From positions 2,170,001-2,234,000 of the forward strand of contig NZ_CP042266.1 of the NCBI RefSeq assembly GCF_007856155.1: a stretch of DNA of 64,000 nucleotides, given 5' to 3'. A program made the position numbers and the translations under genes. A model generated the notes under the pieces. It was not told the origin of the DNA, made no database searches, and saw nothing but the letters and a program-made list of their open reading frames with translations. Source of the stretch: Streptomyces qinzhouensis. Lineage in GTDB: Bacteria > Actinomycetota > Actinomycetes > Streptomycetales > Streptomycetaceae. Shown here in pieces: positions 28,371-37,447 of the stretch (the first letter of the stretch is position 1; the number at the start of each line of letters is the position of its first letter).

Positions 28371-29603
28371 TCAGTCGACCAGATCCCGCACCACCCCGTC
28401 CGCCAGCAGTCTGCCCCGCAGGGTCAGCACCGCCAGCCCCTGCTCGTAGGCGCCGGGCTCCAGCAGTCCGTCCGCGAGGGAGCGCTCCGCGGCCCGCAGG
28501 CCGGCCGGGCGCAGCAGCGTCAGCGGGGCGCCGTCACGGAGGCGGAGTTCCAGCAGGACGCGTTCGACCCGGCGGTCGTCGGGTGTCAGCAGCTCCCGTC
28601 CGGCGCCCGGGGAGCGGCCCTCGGCGAGGGCCGACGCGTAGGCCGCTGGGTGCTTCACATTCCACCAGCGCACTCCGCCGACGTGGCTGTGCGCGCCGGG
28701 GCCCGCGCCCCACCAGTCCGCGCCGCGCCAGTACAGCTCGTTGTGGTGGCAGCGGGCGGCGTCGTCGGTGGCCCAGTTCGACACCTCGTACCAACTGAAG
28801 CCGGCGGCGGCGAGGAGTTCGTCGGCGATCAGATAGCGGTCGGCGTGGACGTCGTCGTCCGTCATCGGCACCTCGCCGCGCCGGATGCGGCGGGCCAGCT
28901 GAGTGCCTTCCTCGACGATGAGCGCATAGGCCGACACATGGTCGGGACCGGCGCCCACGGCCGCCTCCAGGGACGCCCGCCAGTCGTCGTCGGACTCGCC
29001 GGGCGTGCCGTAGATCAGGTCGAGGTTCACATGCGCGAACCCGGCGGCCCTGGCCTCGGCCACACAGGCCTCGGGGCGTCCGGGGGTGTGGCTGCGGTCC
29101 AGCACCTTGAGCACATGCTGCCGGGCGCTCTGCATGCCGAAGGAGATCCGGTTGAAGCCGCCCTCCCGCAGCTCCGCCAGATACTCGGGACCGACCGACT
29201 CGGGATTCGCCTCGGTGGTGATCTCGGCGCCGTCGGCCAGCCCGAACTCGGTCCGCACGGTGTCCAGCATCGCGACCAGATCGGCGGCGGCGAGCAGGGT
29301 GGGTGTCCCACCGCCGACGAAGACGGTCCGCACGGGCCGGGGGTCGTCACCGAGGACCTTGCGGGCCAGCCGTATCTCCTCGGCCACCGTCGCCGCGTAG
29401 TGATCGCGGGAGGCCAGGACTCCGCCGGAGCCACGCAGCTCGGTCGCCGTGTAGGTGTTGAAATCGCAGTAGCCGCAGCGGGTGGCGCAGTACGGCACAT
29501 GGAGATAGAAGGCGAGGGGCCGCTCGGCGGCACCGTCGAGGGCGGAGGCGGGGAGCGACCCGTCGTCGGGCACGGGCACGCCGTCGGGCAGTACGGAAGG
29601 CAT
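28371..29603 (-). CDS. hemW: HemW-type radical SAM heme chaperone
   Basis: Radical SAM protein of the HemN/HemW family, 410 aa. The cluster motif is YLHVPYCATRCGYCDFNTY (CxxxCxxC) near residue 50, followed by VFVGGGTPTLL and NPESVGPEYL. HemW binds heme and lacks the extra CPDH N-terminal pieces of true coproporphyrinogen dehydrogenase; this protein opens LAFYLHVPYC, as HemW does. The ATG at 29603 has GGAG nine bases upstream, which decides it over one 12 codons earlier. Confidence 0.93.
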   Translation of the reverse strand: MPSVLPDGVPVPDDGSLPASALDGAAERPLAFYLHVPYCATRCGYCDFNTYTATELRGSGGVLASRDHYAATVAEEIRLARKVLGDDPRPVRTVFVGGGTPTLLAAADLVAMLDTVRTEFGLADGAEITTEANPESVGPEYLAELREGGFNRISFGMQSARQHVLKVLDRSHTPGRPEACVAEARAAGFAHVNLDLIYGTPGESDDDWRASLEAAVGAGPDHVSAYALIVEEGTQLARRIRRGEVPMTDDDVHADRYLIADELLAAAGFSWYEVSNWATDDAARCHHNELYWRGADWWGAGPGAHSHVGGVRWWNVKHPAAYASALAEGRSPGAGRELLTPDDRRVERVLLELRLRDGAPLTLLRPAGLRAAERSLADGLLEPGAYEQGLAVLTLRGRLLADGVVRDLVD

Positions 29604-29726
29604 ACGCCCATTCTCCGGCACTCCCGGAAAACCCGTCACCGCCTGTGGATAACTCCCCCGGCCCTCGTGAAAGACCAGGTCGGGGGAGATCGGGCGGCTC
29701 CGCCGGGGTCGCCGGACCCCGTACGG

Positions 29727-31757
29727 TCACGCCTCGCGCTGGCCCGCGTACATCTCCTCGACGAGGTGCTGGAACTCCCGCTCGACCGCCGGGCGCTTCA
29801 GTTTCATGCTCGGGGTGAGATCGCCGTGCTCGACATCGAGGTCGCGCGGCAGCAGCCGGAACTTCTTCACCGTCTGCCAGCGCTGGAGGCCCTGGTTGAG
29901 CCGGTCCACATAGCCGGCGATCATCTCCCGGGTCGCGGGCGCGGCCAGCACCTGCGCATAGGTGCTGCCCTCCAGTCCGTGCTCGGCGGCCCAGCCGAGG
30001 ACGGCCGGCTCGTCGAGGGCGATCAGCGCGGTGCAGTAGTTGCGGTCCGCGCCGATGACCACGACGTTGGAGACGAACGGACAGATCGCCTTCAGCTGGA
30101 TCTCGACCTCCGTCGGGGCGATGTACTTTCCGCCCGACGTTTTGATCAGGTCCTTCTTCCGGTCCGTGATGGTGAGATAGCCGTCCGCGGACAGCTCGCC
30201 CATATCGCCGGTGCGGAGCCAACCGTCCTCTTCCAGCACCTCCGCGGTCTGCTCGGGCTGCCGGTGGTAGCCCTCCATGATCGCGGGGCCGCGGAGCAGG
30301 ATCTCCCCGTCGTCGGCGATCCGCACCTCCAGGCCGGGGAGCGGCTTGCCGACGGTTCCGGTGCGGTAGGAGCCGTAGCGGTTGACGAAGTTCACGGCGC
30401 TGGACTCCGTGAGGCCGTAGCCCTCCAGGATGTGGATGCCCGCTCCGGCGAAGAAGTAGCCGATCTCCGGGGAGAGCGCGGCGGAGCCGGAGACGGCGAC
30501 CCTGAGCTGCCCGCCGAAGGCCTCACGGAGCTTGGCGTAGACGAGCCGGTCGGCGATCCGGTGCTGGGAGCGGAGTCCGAAGGGCGCGGTCGCCGATCCG
30601 GTGCGGCGGAAGTTGTCCTGGGTGGTCCGGGCGTAGTCGCGGGCGACTTCCGCGGCCCAGCGGAAGATCTTGTACTTGGCGGGGCCCCCGGCACGCGCCT
30701 TGGCGGCGACGCCGTTGTAGACCTTCTCGAAGATCCGCGGCACCGCGGCCATATAGGTGGGCCGGATGACCGGCAGATTCTCCACGATCTTGTCGTGGCG
30801 GCCGTCGACGGCCGTGACATGGCCCACCTCGATCTGGCCGGAGATCAGGGCCTTGCCGAAGACGTGCGCCAGCGGCAGCCACAGGTACTGGATATCGTCC
30901 TTGTTGATCTGGCCGGTCCCGGCGATCGCCTTCGCCATATAGGACCAGTTGTCGTGCGGCAGCCGGACGCCCTTGGGGCGGCCCGTGGTGCCGGAGGTGT
31001 AGATGAGGGTGGCGAGCTGGGTGGGCGTGATCGCGGTGATCCGCTCCTCGACCGCCCCGGGCTGGTCGTCGAGCAGTGCCCGGCCGCGCTTCTCCAGTTC
31101 GGCGAGGGTGAGCACAAAACCGTCCGGCTCCGCCGCCGTCCCGGCTCCGGTGTCCGCGGTCCCGGCTCCGGCGGGGTCGGTTCCGGCGGCCTCGGTTCCG
31201 GCTCCGGCGGGGTCGGTTCCGGCGGGGTCGATGATCACGACATGGCGCAGTTCGGGCAGTTCCGCCCGCCGCTCCATGACCTTCGCCAGCTGGGTCGCGT
31301 CCTCGGCTATGAGGATCCGGCTGCCGGAGTCGGTGAGGATGAACGCCGACTCCCCGGCGTTGGTGGAGGGGTAGATCGTGGTCGTGGCGCCGCCCGCGCA
31401 CATCACGCCGAGATCGGCCAGGATCCACTCGATGCGGGTCGCGGCCATCAGGGCGACCCGGTCCTCGGGGCGGATACCGAGGCCGATCAGTCCGGCGGCG
31501 ATCGCGTACACGCGCTCGGCGGTCCCGGCCCAGGTGAGCGACGCCCAGACAGTCGGCGCCGGGTCTCCGTCCGCGGCGCCGGCGCCCTCGGGCCCGGTGG
31601 CGGGCTCCGCGGTCGCCGCACCCGGGGCGGCGGCACCGGCCGCTGCCGGGACCGGGTAGCGGAAGGCTTCGCCGTCCGGGGTCGCCGCCACCCGCTCGGT
31701 GAAGAGCACCGCCACCGAGGCCGGGCGGTTGTCGATCGTGGTCTGTGTGTCGCTCAA
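29727..31757 (-). CDS. Long-chain fatty-acid-CoA ligase (AMP-forming)
   Basis: Acyl-CoA synthetase of 676 aa. The AMP-binding signature is TLIYTSGTTGRPKGVRLPH, then YGLTESSAVNFVNRYG, the ATP-binding YLTITDRKKDLIKTSGGKYIAP in pieces, and a C-terminal domain with the catalytic Lys. The set matches bacterial FadD15-like long-chain ligases. A repetitive GTDPAGAGT insertion (about 31131-31230) interrupts the N-terminal domain. TTG at 31757 is taken as start because GGAGG lies five bases before it and SDTQTTIDNRPASVAVLF then begins the protein. Confidence 0.93.
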   Translation of the reverse strand: MSDTQTTIDNRPASVAVLFTERVAATPDGEAFRYPVPAAAGAAAPGAATAEPATGPEGAGAADGDPAPTVWASLTWAGTAERVYAIAAGLIGLGIRPEDRVALMAATRIEWILADLGVMCAGGATTTIYPSTNAGESAFILTDSGSRILIAEDATQLAKVMERRAELPELRHVVIIDPAGTDPAGAGTEAAGTDPAGAGTADTGAGTAAEPDGFVLTLAELEKRGRALLDDQPGAVEERITAITPTQLATLIYTSGTTGRPKGVRLPHDNWSYMAKAIAGTGQINKDDIQYLWLPLAHVFGKALISGQIEVGHVTAVDGRHDKIVENLPVIRPTYMAAVPRIFEKVYNGVAAKARAGGPAKYKIFRWAAEVARDYARTTQDNFRRTGSATAPFGLRSQHRIADRLVYAKLREAFGGQLRVAVSGSAALSPEIGYFFAGAGIHILEGYGLTESSAVNFVNRYGSYRTGTVGKPLPGLEVRIADDGEILLRGPAIMEGYHRQPEQTAEVLEEDGWLRTGDMGELSADGYLTITDRKKDLIKTSGGKYIAPTEVEIQLKAICPFVSNVVVIGADRNYCTALIALDEPAVLGWAAEHGLEGSTYAQVLAAPATREMIAGYVDRLNQGLQRWQTVKKFRLLPRDLDVEHGDLTPSMKLKRPAVEREFQHLVEEMYAGQREA

Positions 31758-31927
31758 GACGTCCTCCGGGCCTGCGGCGGCGTACTGACCGTACTGACGC
31801 CACTGAGCAGGCACTTTTCAACTGCCGGGGTACCCCCGGCCGGGCGCGATCAGCGTAGATCGCGTACCGCCGGTACGTAAGGGGCTTCCGCCCTCCGCTT
31901 CGATGCGTGCGGAGACGGACACGGACA

Positions 31928-31958
31928 GCGCCCGGCCGGTTCGTCGCCGGCCGGGCGC
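31928..31958 (-). terminator. Hairpin after lepA
   Basis: GCGCCCGGCCGG and its exact complement form a 12-bp stem with a 7-nt loop, 20 nt after the lepA stop. Probable terminator without a T tract. Confidence 0.65.
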
Positions 31959-31978
31959 CCCGCGCGATCGCCCCGCGG

Positions 31979-33850
<1,872 letters not shown>

Positions 33851-34080
33851 GCAGGGTCCTGATTCTTGAGACGCTCCGGCGGGCCGGGCGTCGCGTCTGA
33901 GGCGATGGCGGGTCTGTACGTAGCCCCTATCGTCCCACGCGTGAGGGACTGAGGCCGGTTTGGGCCGCCGGGAGACCGGCTGGTACCGTGGCTGGCTGTG
34001 TGTCTCGTGCGCCTCCCCAGCGGAGGATCCGCACGGCGGGCACACCCATCACAGATCATCGAACCTGAGAAGGCTCTTTC

Positions 34081-34347
34081 GTGGCGAACATCAAGTCCCA
34101 GATCAAGCGGAACAAGACGAACGAGAAGGCGCGCCTGCGCAACAAGGCCGTCAAGTCGTCCCTCAAGACCGCGATCCGCAAGGCCCGCGAGGCCGTCGCC
34201 GCCGGCGACGTCGAGAAGGCCACTGTGGCGACTCGCGAGGCGACCCGCAAGCTCGACAAGGCCGTCTCGAAGGGCGTTATCCACAAGAACGCCGCCGCCA
34301 ACAAGAAGTCGGCGCTCGCGTCGAAGGTCAACGCTCTCCAGGCCTGA
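34081..34347 (+). CDS. rpsT: 30S ribosomal protein S20
   Basis: Primary 16S rRNA-binding protein, 88 aa, highly basic: [20 protein letters not shown] at the N-terminus and [20 protein letters not shown] near the C-terminus. GTG start with GAAGG upstream. Divergent from lepA, separated by 230 bp. Confidence 0.98.
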   Translation: MANIKSQIKRNKTNEKARLRNKAVKSSLKTAIRKAREAVAAGDVEKATVATREATRKLDKAVSKGVIHKNAAANKKSALASKVNALQA

Positions 34348-34971
34348 TCACCCGGCACCACATCCGGTGAGCCCCGTCACAGCGACGAGGCGCTCCACCG
34401 GAGTGAGGTGACCGCCGGGAGGACGAGCGGGCCCTCTCTCATCCGCTCCCTTCCCGGCAGCTTCGGACACGCACTTGGTCCTGCGTTCGCCACGCGGGTG
34501 CGAGTCCACCGGCAGAACCTCCCGAAGGCCCCGGCCCTCCCGGCCGGGGCCTTCGGCATGCCCGCGGGCCCTCCCGCCGGGCCCCCGGGAAGCGTCGTGG
34601 GTGCCCGGCGAGGTGCCGGAGCCGGGTGTCGTACGACGGGTCCGGCATGGCCGCACGGCTCGCGAGCGGCCCGGGCGGACTTCCGGGCCGTCACCGGACC
34701 GGCGGCGCGTACCAGGCCGGACACCCCGGCCGGGGGCAGCGCACGGCCGGGGACCGCAGAGGCGGGCCCGACGGGCGGTCCGCGCCGTACCCCGGCACCC
34801 AAGGCACCCGTTTCAGGAGAGCGGGTGTCAGCGCTCGGCCCGTGCGCACGCGGGACGCCCGCCGGGCCCAGCGACCGATCCGGTCGGTGAACGACGCTCC
34901 GCAGGCGCGGACGCGGGCCGGGGCGCGGGGCGACCCGTGCCCGCGCCGACCGCCCGGTCTCCGGGCGGGCG
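34348..34971. other. Gap between rpsT and holA
   Basis: No gene found. It contains the strong hairpin at 34522-34556 and otherwise GC-rich sequence without coding bias. I looked for a tRNA around 34416-34530 and rejected it. Confidence 0.6.
34522..34556 (+). terminator. Perfect 15-bp hairpin downstream of rpsT
   Basis: CCGAAGGCCCCGGCC pairs with its exact complement over a 5-nt loop. It is 175 nt beyond the rpsT stop, so the transcript would have a long 3' end; it could equally end a short RNA. No T tract. Confidence 0.6.
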
Positions 34972-35967
34972 TCAGCGGGAGGCGCGTCCCGAGCGGGCGG
35001 CACGGGCGATGGCGACGACCGCCTTCTCCAGGGCGTACTCCGGATCGTCACCGCCGCCCTTCACTCCCGCGTCGGCCTCCGCCACGGCCCGTAGCGCCAC
35101 GGCCACGCCGTCGGGGGTCCAGCCCCGCATCTGCTGGCGCACCCGGTCGATCTTCCAGGGCGGCATGCCCAGCTCACGGGCGAGATCGGCGGGCCTGCCG
35201 CCGCGGGCCGAGGAGAGCTTGCCGATCGCCCGGACGCCCTGCGCCAGCGCGCTGGTGATCAGCACGGGGGCGACACCGGTGGAGAGCGACCATCGCAGCG
35301 CCTCCAGCGCCTCCGCCGCCCGGCCCTCGACCGCACGGTCGGCGACGGTGAAGCTCGACGCCTCGGCCCGGCCGGTGTAGTAGCGCCCGACGATCGCCTC
35401 GTCGATGGTGCCCTCGACATCCGCGGAAAGCTGGGACACCGCGCTCGCCAGCTCCCGCAGATCGCTGCCGATGGAGTCGACGAGCGCCTCGCACGCCTCG
35501 GGCGTGGCGGATCTGCCGAGCGCCCGGAACTCCGAGCGGACGAAGGTGAGCCGCTCGGCGGGTTTGGTGGTCTTGGGGCAGGCGACCTCTCGTGCGCCGG
35601 CCTTGCGCGCGGCGTCCAGGAGGCCCTTGCCCTTCGCCCCGCCGGGGTGGACGAGGACGAGGGTGATCTCCTCGACGGGCGCGGTGAGATACGCCTTGAC
35701 GTCCTTGACGGTGTCGGCGGACAGATCCTGGGCGTTCCGCACGATCACCACCTTGCGCTCGGCGAAGAGGGAGGGGCTCGTCAGCTCGGCCAGGGTGCCG
35801 GGCTGGAGCTGGTCGGCGGTGAGGTCGCGGACGTCCGTATCGGCGTCGGAGGCCCGCGCGGCTGCCACCACCTGCTGGACGGCGCGGTCCAGCAGGAGGT
35901 CCTCCTGGCCCACGGCGAGCGTGACGGGGGCGAGCGGGTCGTCTGTCGGGTTCTTCCTGGTGGCCAT
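34972..35967 (-). CDS. holA: DNA polymerase III subunit delta
   Basis: Clamp-loader delta subunit, 331 aa. Recognised from MATRKNPTDDPLAPVTLAVG, EDLLLDRAVQQVV, the AAA+-like core with SLFAERKVVIVRNAQDLS and LVLVHPGGAKGKGLLDAARK, and the C-terminal collar domain FTVADRAVEGRAAEALEALR. The same reading frame is open far upstream, through the antisense-free region of the acetyltransferase gene and into comEC, so only the domain start (ATG 35967) marks its beginning. Confidence 0.95.
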   Translation of the reverse strand: MATRKNPTDDPLAPVTLAVGQEDLLLDRAVQQVVAAARASDADTDVRDLTADQLQPGTLAELTSPSLFAERKVVIVRNAQDLSADTVKDVKAYLTAPVEEITLVLVHPGGAKGKGLLDAARKAGAREVACPKTTKPAERLTFVRSEFRALGRSATPEACEALVDSIGSDLRELASAVSQLSADVEGTIDEAIVGRYYTGRAEASSFTVADRAVEGRAAEALEALRWSLSTGVAPVLITSALAQGVRAIGKLSSARGGRPADLARELGMPPWKIDRVRQQMRGWTPDGVAVALRAVAEADAGVKGGGDDPEYALEKAVVAIARAARSGRASR

Positions 35968-36038
35968 CGTGAACCAGCATCCCACGCCCCACCGACACCC
36001 GGCCCCGGACCGGGGCCCCGGTGCCGGACAATGGCGGG

Positions 36039-36287
36039 GTGAGTGAGGGACGACATGTACTGGTGCTGCCGGATCGCGACGCCGCCGAGGGGGTGGCGGA
36101 GGAACTGGCCGACCGCTTCGGGGTGACCGAGGAACCGCAGTTGGTCCGGGACGCGCTCGCGGGCGAGGACGACGCGGAGGACGCCCAGTGGCTGGTCGTC
36201 GTGGAGGATCCCGCGGACCGGCTCGACCCGGTCGCGCTCGACGCGTTCGCCGCCGAGTACGAGGGCTGGCTGGAGCCGCCCCGCTGA
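36039..36287 (+). CDS. Small acidic hypothetical protein
   Basis: An 82-aa acidic protein, divergent from holA by about 70 bp: EGRHVLVLPDRDAAEGVAEE, then QWLVVVEDPADRLDP and a C-terminal AAEYEGWLEPPR. Codon usage is typical of real genes here. A GTG at 36039 or 36021 may be the start; neither has a good ribosome site. No family recognised; no function proposed. Confidence 0.7.
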   Translation: MSEGRHVLVLPDRDAAEGVAEELADRFGVTEEPQLVRDALAGEDDAEDAQWLVVVEDPADRLDPVALDAFAAEYEGWLEPPR

Positions 36288-36328
36288 CCCCCGTCCGGAG
36301 CGGCCCGCCCGCGCCTCGGGGAGCGCGG

Positions 36329-37144
36329 TCAGGCTCCGCCGTCCTCGGTGGCCCGGGGGTCGGCCGGGAGCCGGTCCAGCCGGATCCCGAAGTGGTCGCG
36401 GTAGGCGGCGAAGACCGCGGAATCGTCGTGGAGGGTCTCTTCGTGGCGCTCGCCGCCCCGGGTGGTGACCAGTCGGCGCCCGCTGAGGGTGGTCCTGCCG
36501 TCGCCGGTGAGCCGGGAGCAGACCAGGGAGCGGGTGAAGTGGGACTCGGGCGAGGTGCTGTGCCACCAGGCGCCGGCCCTGAAGTCCGCCAGGACCCTCG
36601 GTCGCGTCTCCAGCCGGAACTGCGGCTTGCCGTCCCGTAGCAGGTCGAGGTCCCCATGGCCGTCCCGGTCCCCGGCGGGGGCCCGGCCGCCCGCCGGGAC
36701 GATCCGGAACGTACCGGCCGGGTCGTGCTGGTCCTCCCGCAGGTCGAAGGCGAGGGGGTGCTGGGCGTGGTCGCCGAAGCCGACGTCGGCCAGCCACCGC
36801 CCGGCGCCGTCCTCCGTCTCGACGAGGAGGGCCAGATGGTCGTACGGGATGCCGAGGCCACCGTCCTCCCCGAACACCCGGGCTTGGAGCAGTTGGACCC
36901 GGAAGCCAAGGTCGCGCAGCAATGCGGCGAAGGCACCGTTGAGTTCGTAGCAGATGCCGCCCCGGCCCGCCGAGACGACCTTGTCCACCAGTCGTTTCTC
37001 GTCCAGCACGATTCCCTCGCCGAGATGGACGGCGAGGTTCTCGAAGGGCACGCTCCGCAGATGGCGCTCCTGCAGCTCCCGCAGGGCCGTGGCGTTCGCG
37101 TGGTCGGGCCTGTGGGCACCGATACGGCGGAGATAGGCGTCCAT
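36329..37144 (-). CDS. Arylamine N-acetyltransferase
   Basis: NAT enzyme that acetylates arylamines from acetyl-CoA, 271 aa. The catalytic triad is visible: Cys in RGGICYELNGAFAALLRDLG (about residue 66), His in IPYDHLALLVE and Asp in WLADVGFGDHAQHPL. VPFENLAVHLG and the C-terminal VTTRGGERHEETL also match. ATG 37144 (MDAYLRRIGAHRP). It lies between comEC and holA, which are usually neighbours, so it (or the pair with 36039-36287) looks like an insertion. Confidence 0.94.
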   Translation of the reverse strand: MDAYLRRIGAHRPDHANATALRELQERHLRSVPFENLAVHLGEGIVLDEKRLVDKVVSAGRGGICYELNGAFAALLRDLGFRVQLLQARVFGEDGGLGIPYDHLALLVETEDGAGRWLADVGFGDHAQHPLAFDLREDQHDPAGTFRIVPAGGRAPAGDRDGHGDLDLLRDGKPQFRLETRPRVLADFRAGAWWHSTSPESHFTRSLVCSRLTGDGRTTLSGRRLVTTRGGERHEETLHDDSAVFAAYRDHFGIRLDRLPADPRATEDGGA

Positions 37145-37447
37145 GACCCCAGTGTGACCCGCTCCCCCGCTCCGGAACACGGCTGTCGCACCGGCCCGGT
37201 CCCAAAGACCGACCCCCGTGGTCCGTTCGGCCCGGGCCCGGCGGCGGAGGCCGCTCGCCACCCGTGCGCCCTGTCCACCGGGCCCGCTTCCGGCCGGACC
37301 ACCGGGGAACGGGCACCGGCCGGAAGCCCGGCGGCGGAGGCCGTGGGACGACGCCGGAAGTCCGGCCGGGGCGGGCGGCGGGACATACGGCCCGGGCCAG
37401 CGCCCGGGAGTGGGAGCCGCCTGCCCGGCCGGGGCGGGCGCGGGGTG

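Noticed and set aside
28650..31880. A 1,076-codon plus-strand open frame opposite hemW and the acyl-CoA ligase
   Set aside because: It mirrors well-recognised minus-strand genes. At this GC content stops are rare, so such antisense frames are common; the peptide has no recognisable domain.
34416..34530. Possible tRNA-like sequence after rpsT (GCGAGTCC piece)
   Set aside because: The T-stem does not pair, the acceptor arms are not adjacent to it, and no anticodon arm fits.
36329..37261. Acetyltransferase starting at 37261
   Set aside because: The added residues are Arg-rich and unlike the family; MDAYLRRIGAHRP at 37144 is the usual start.
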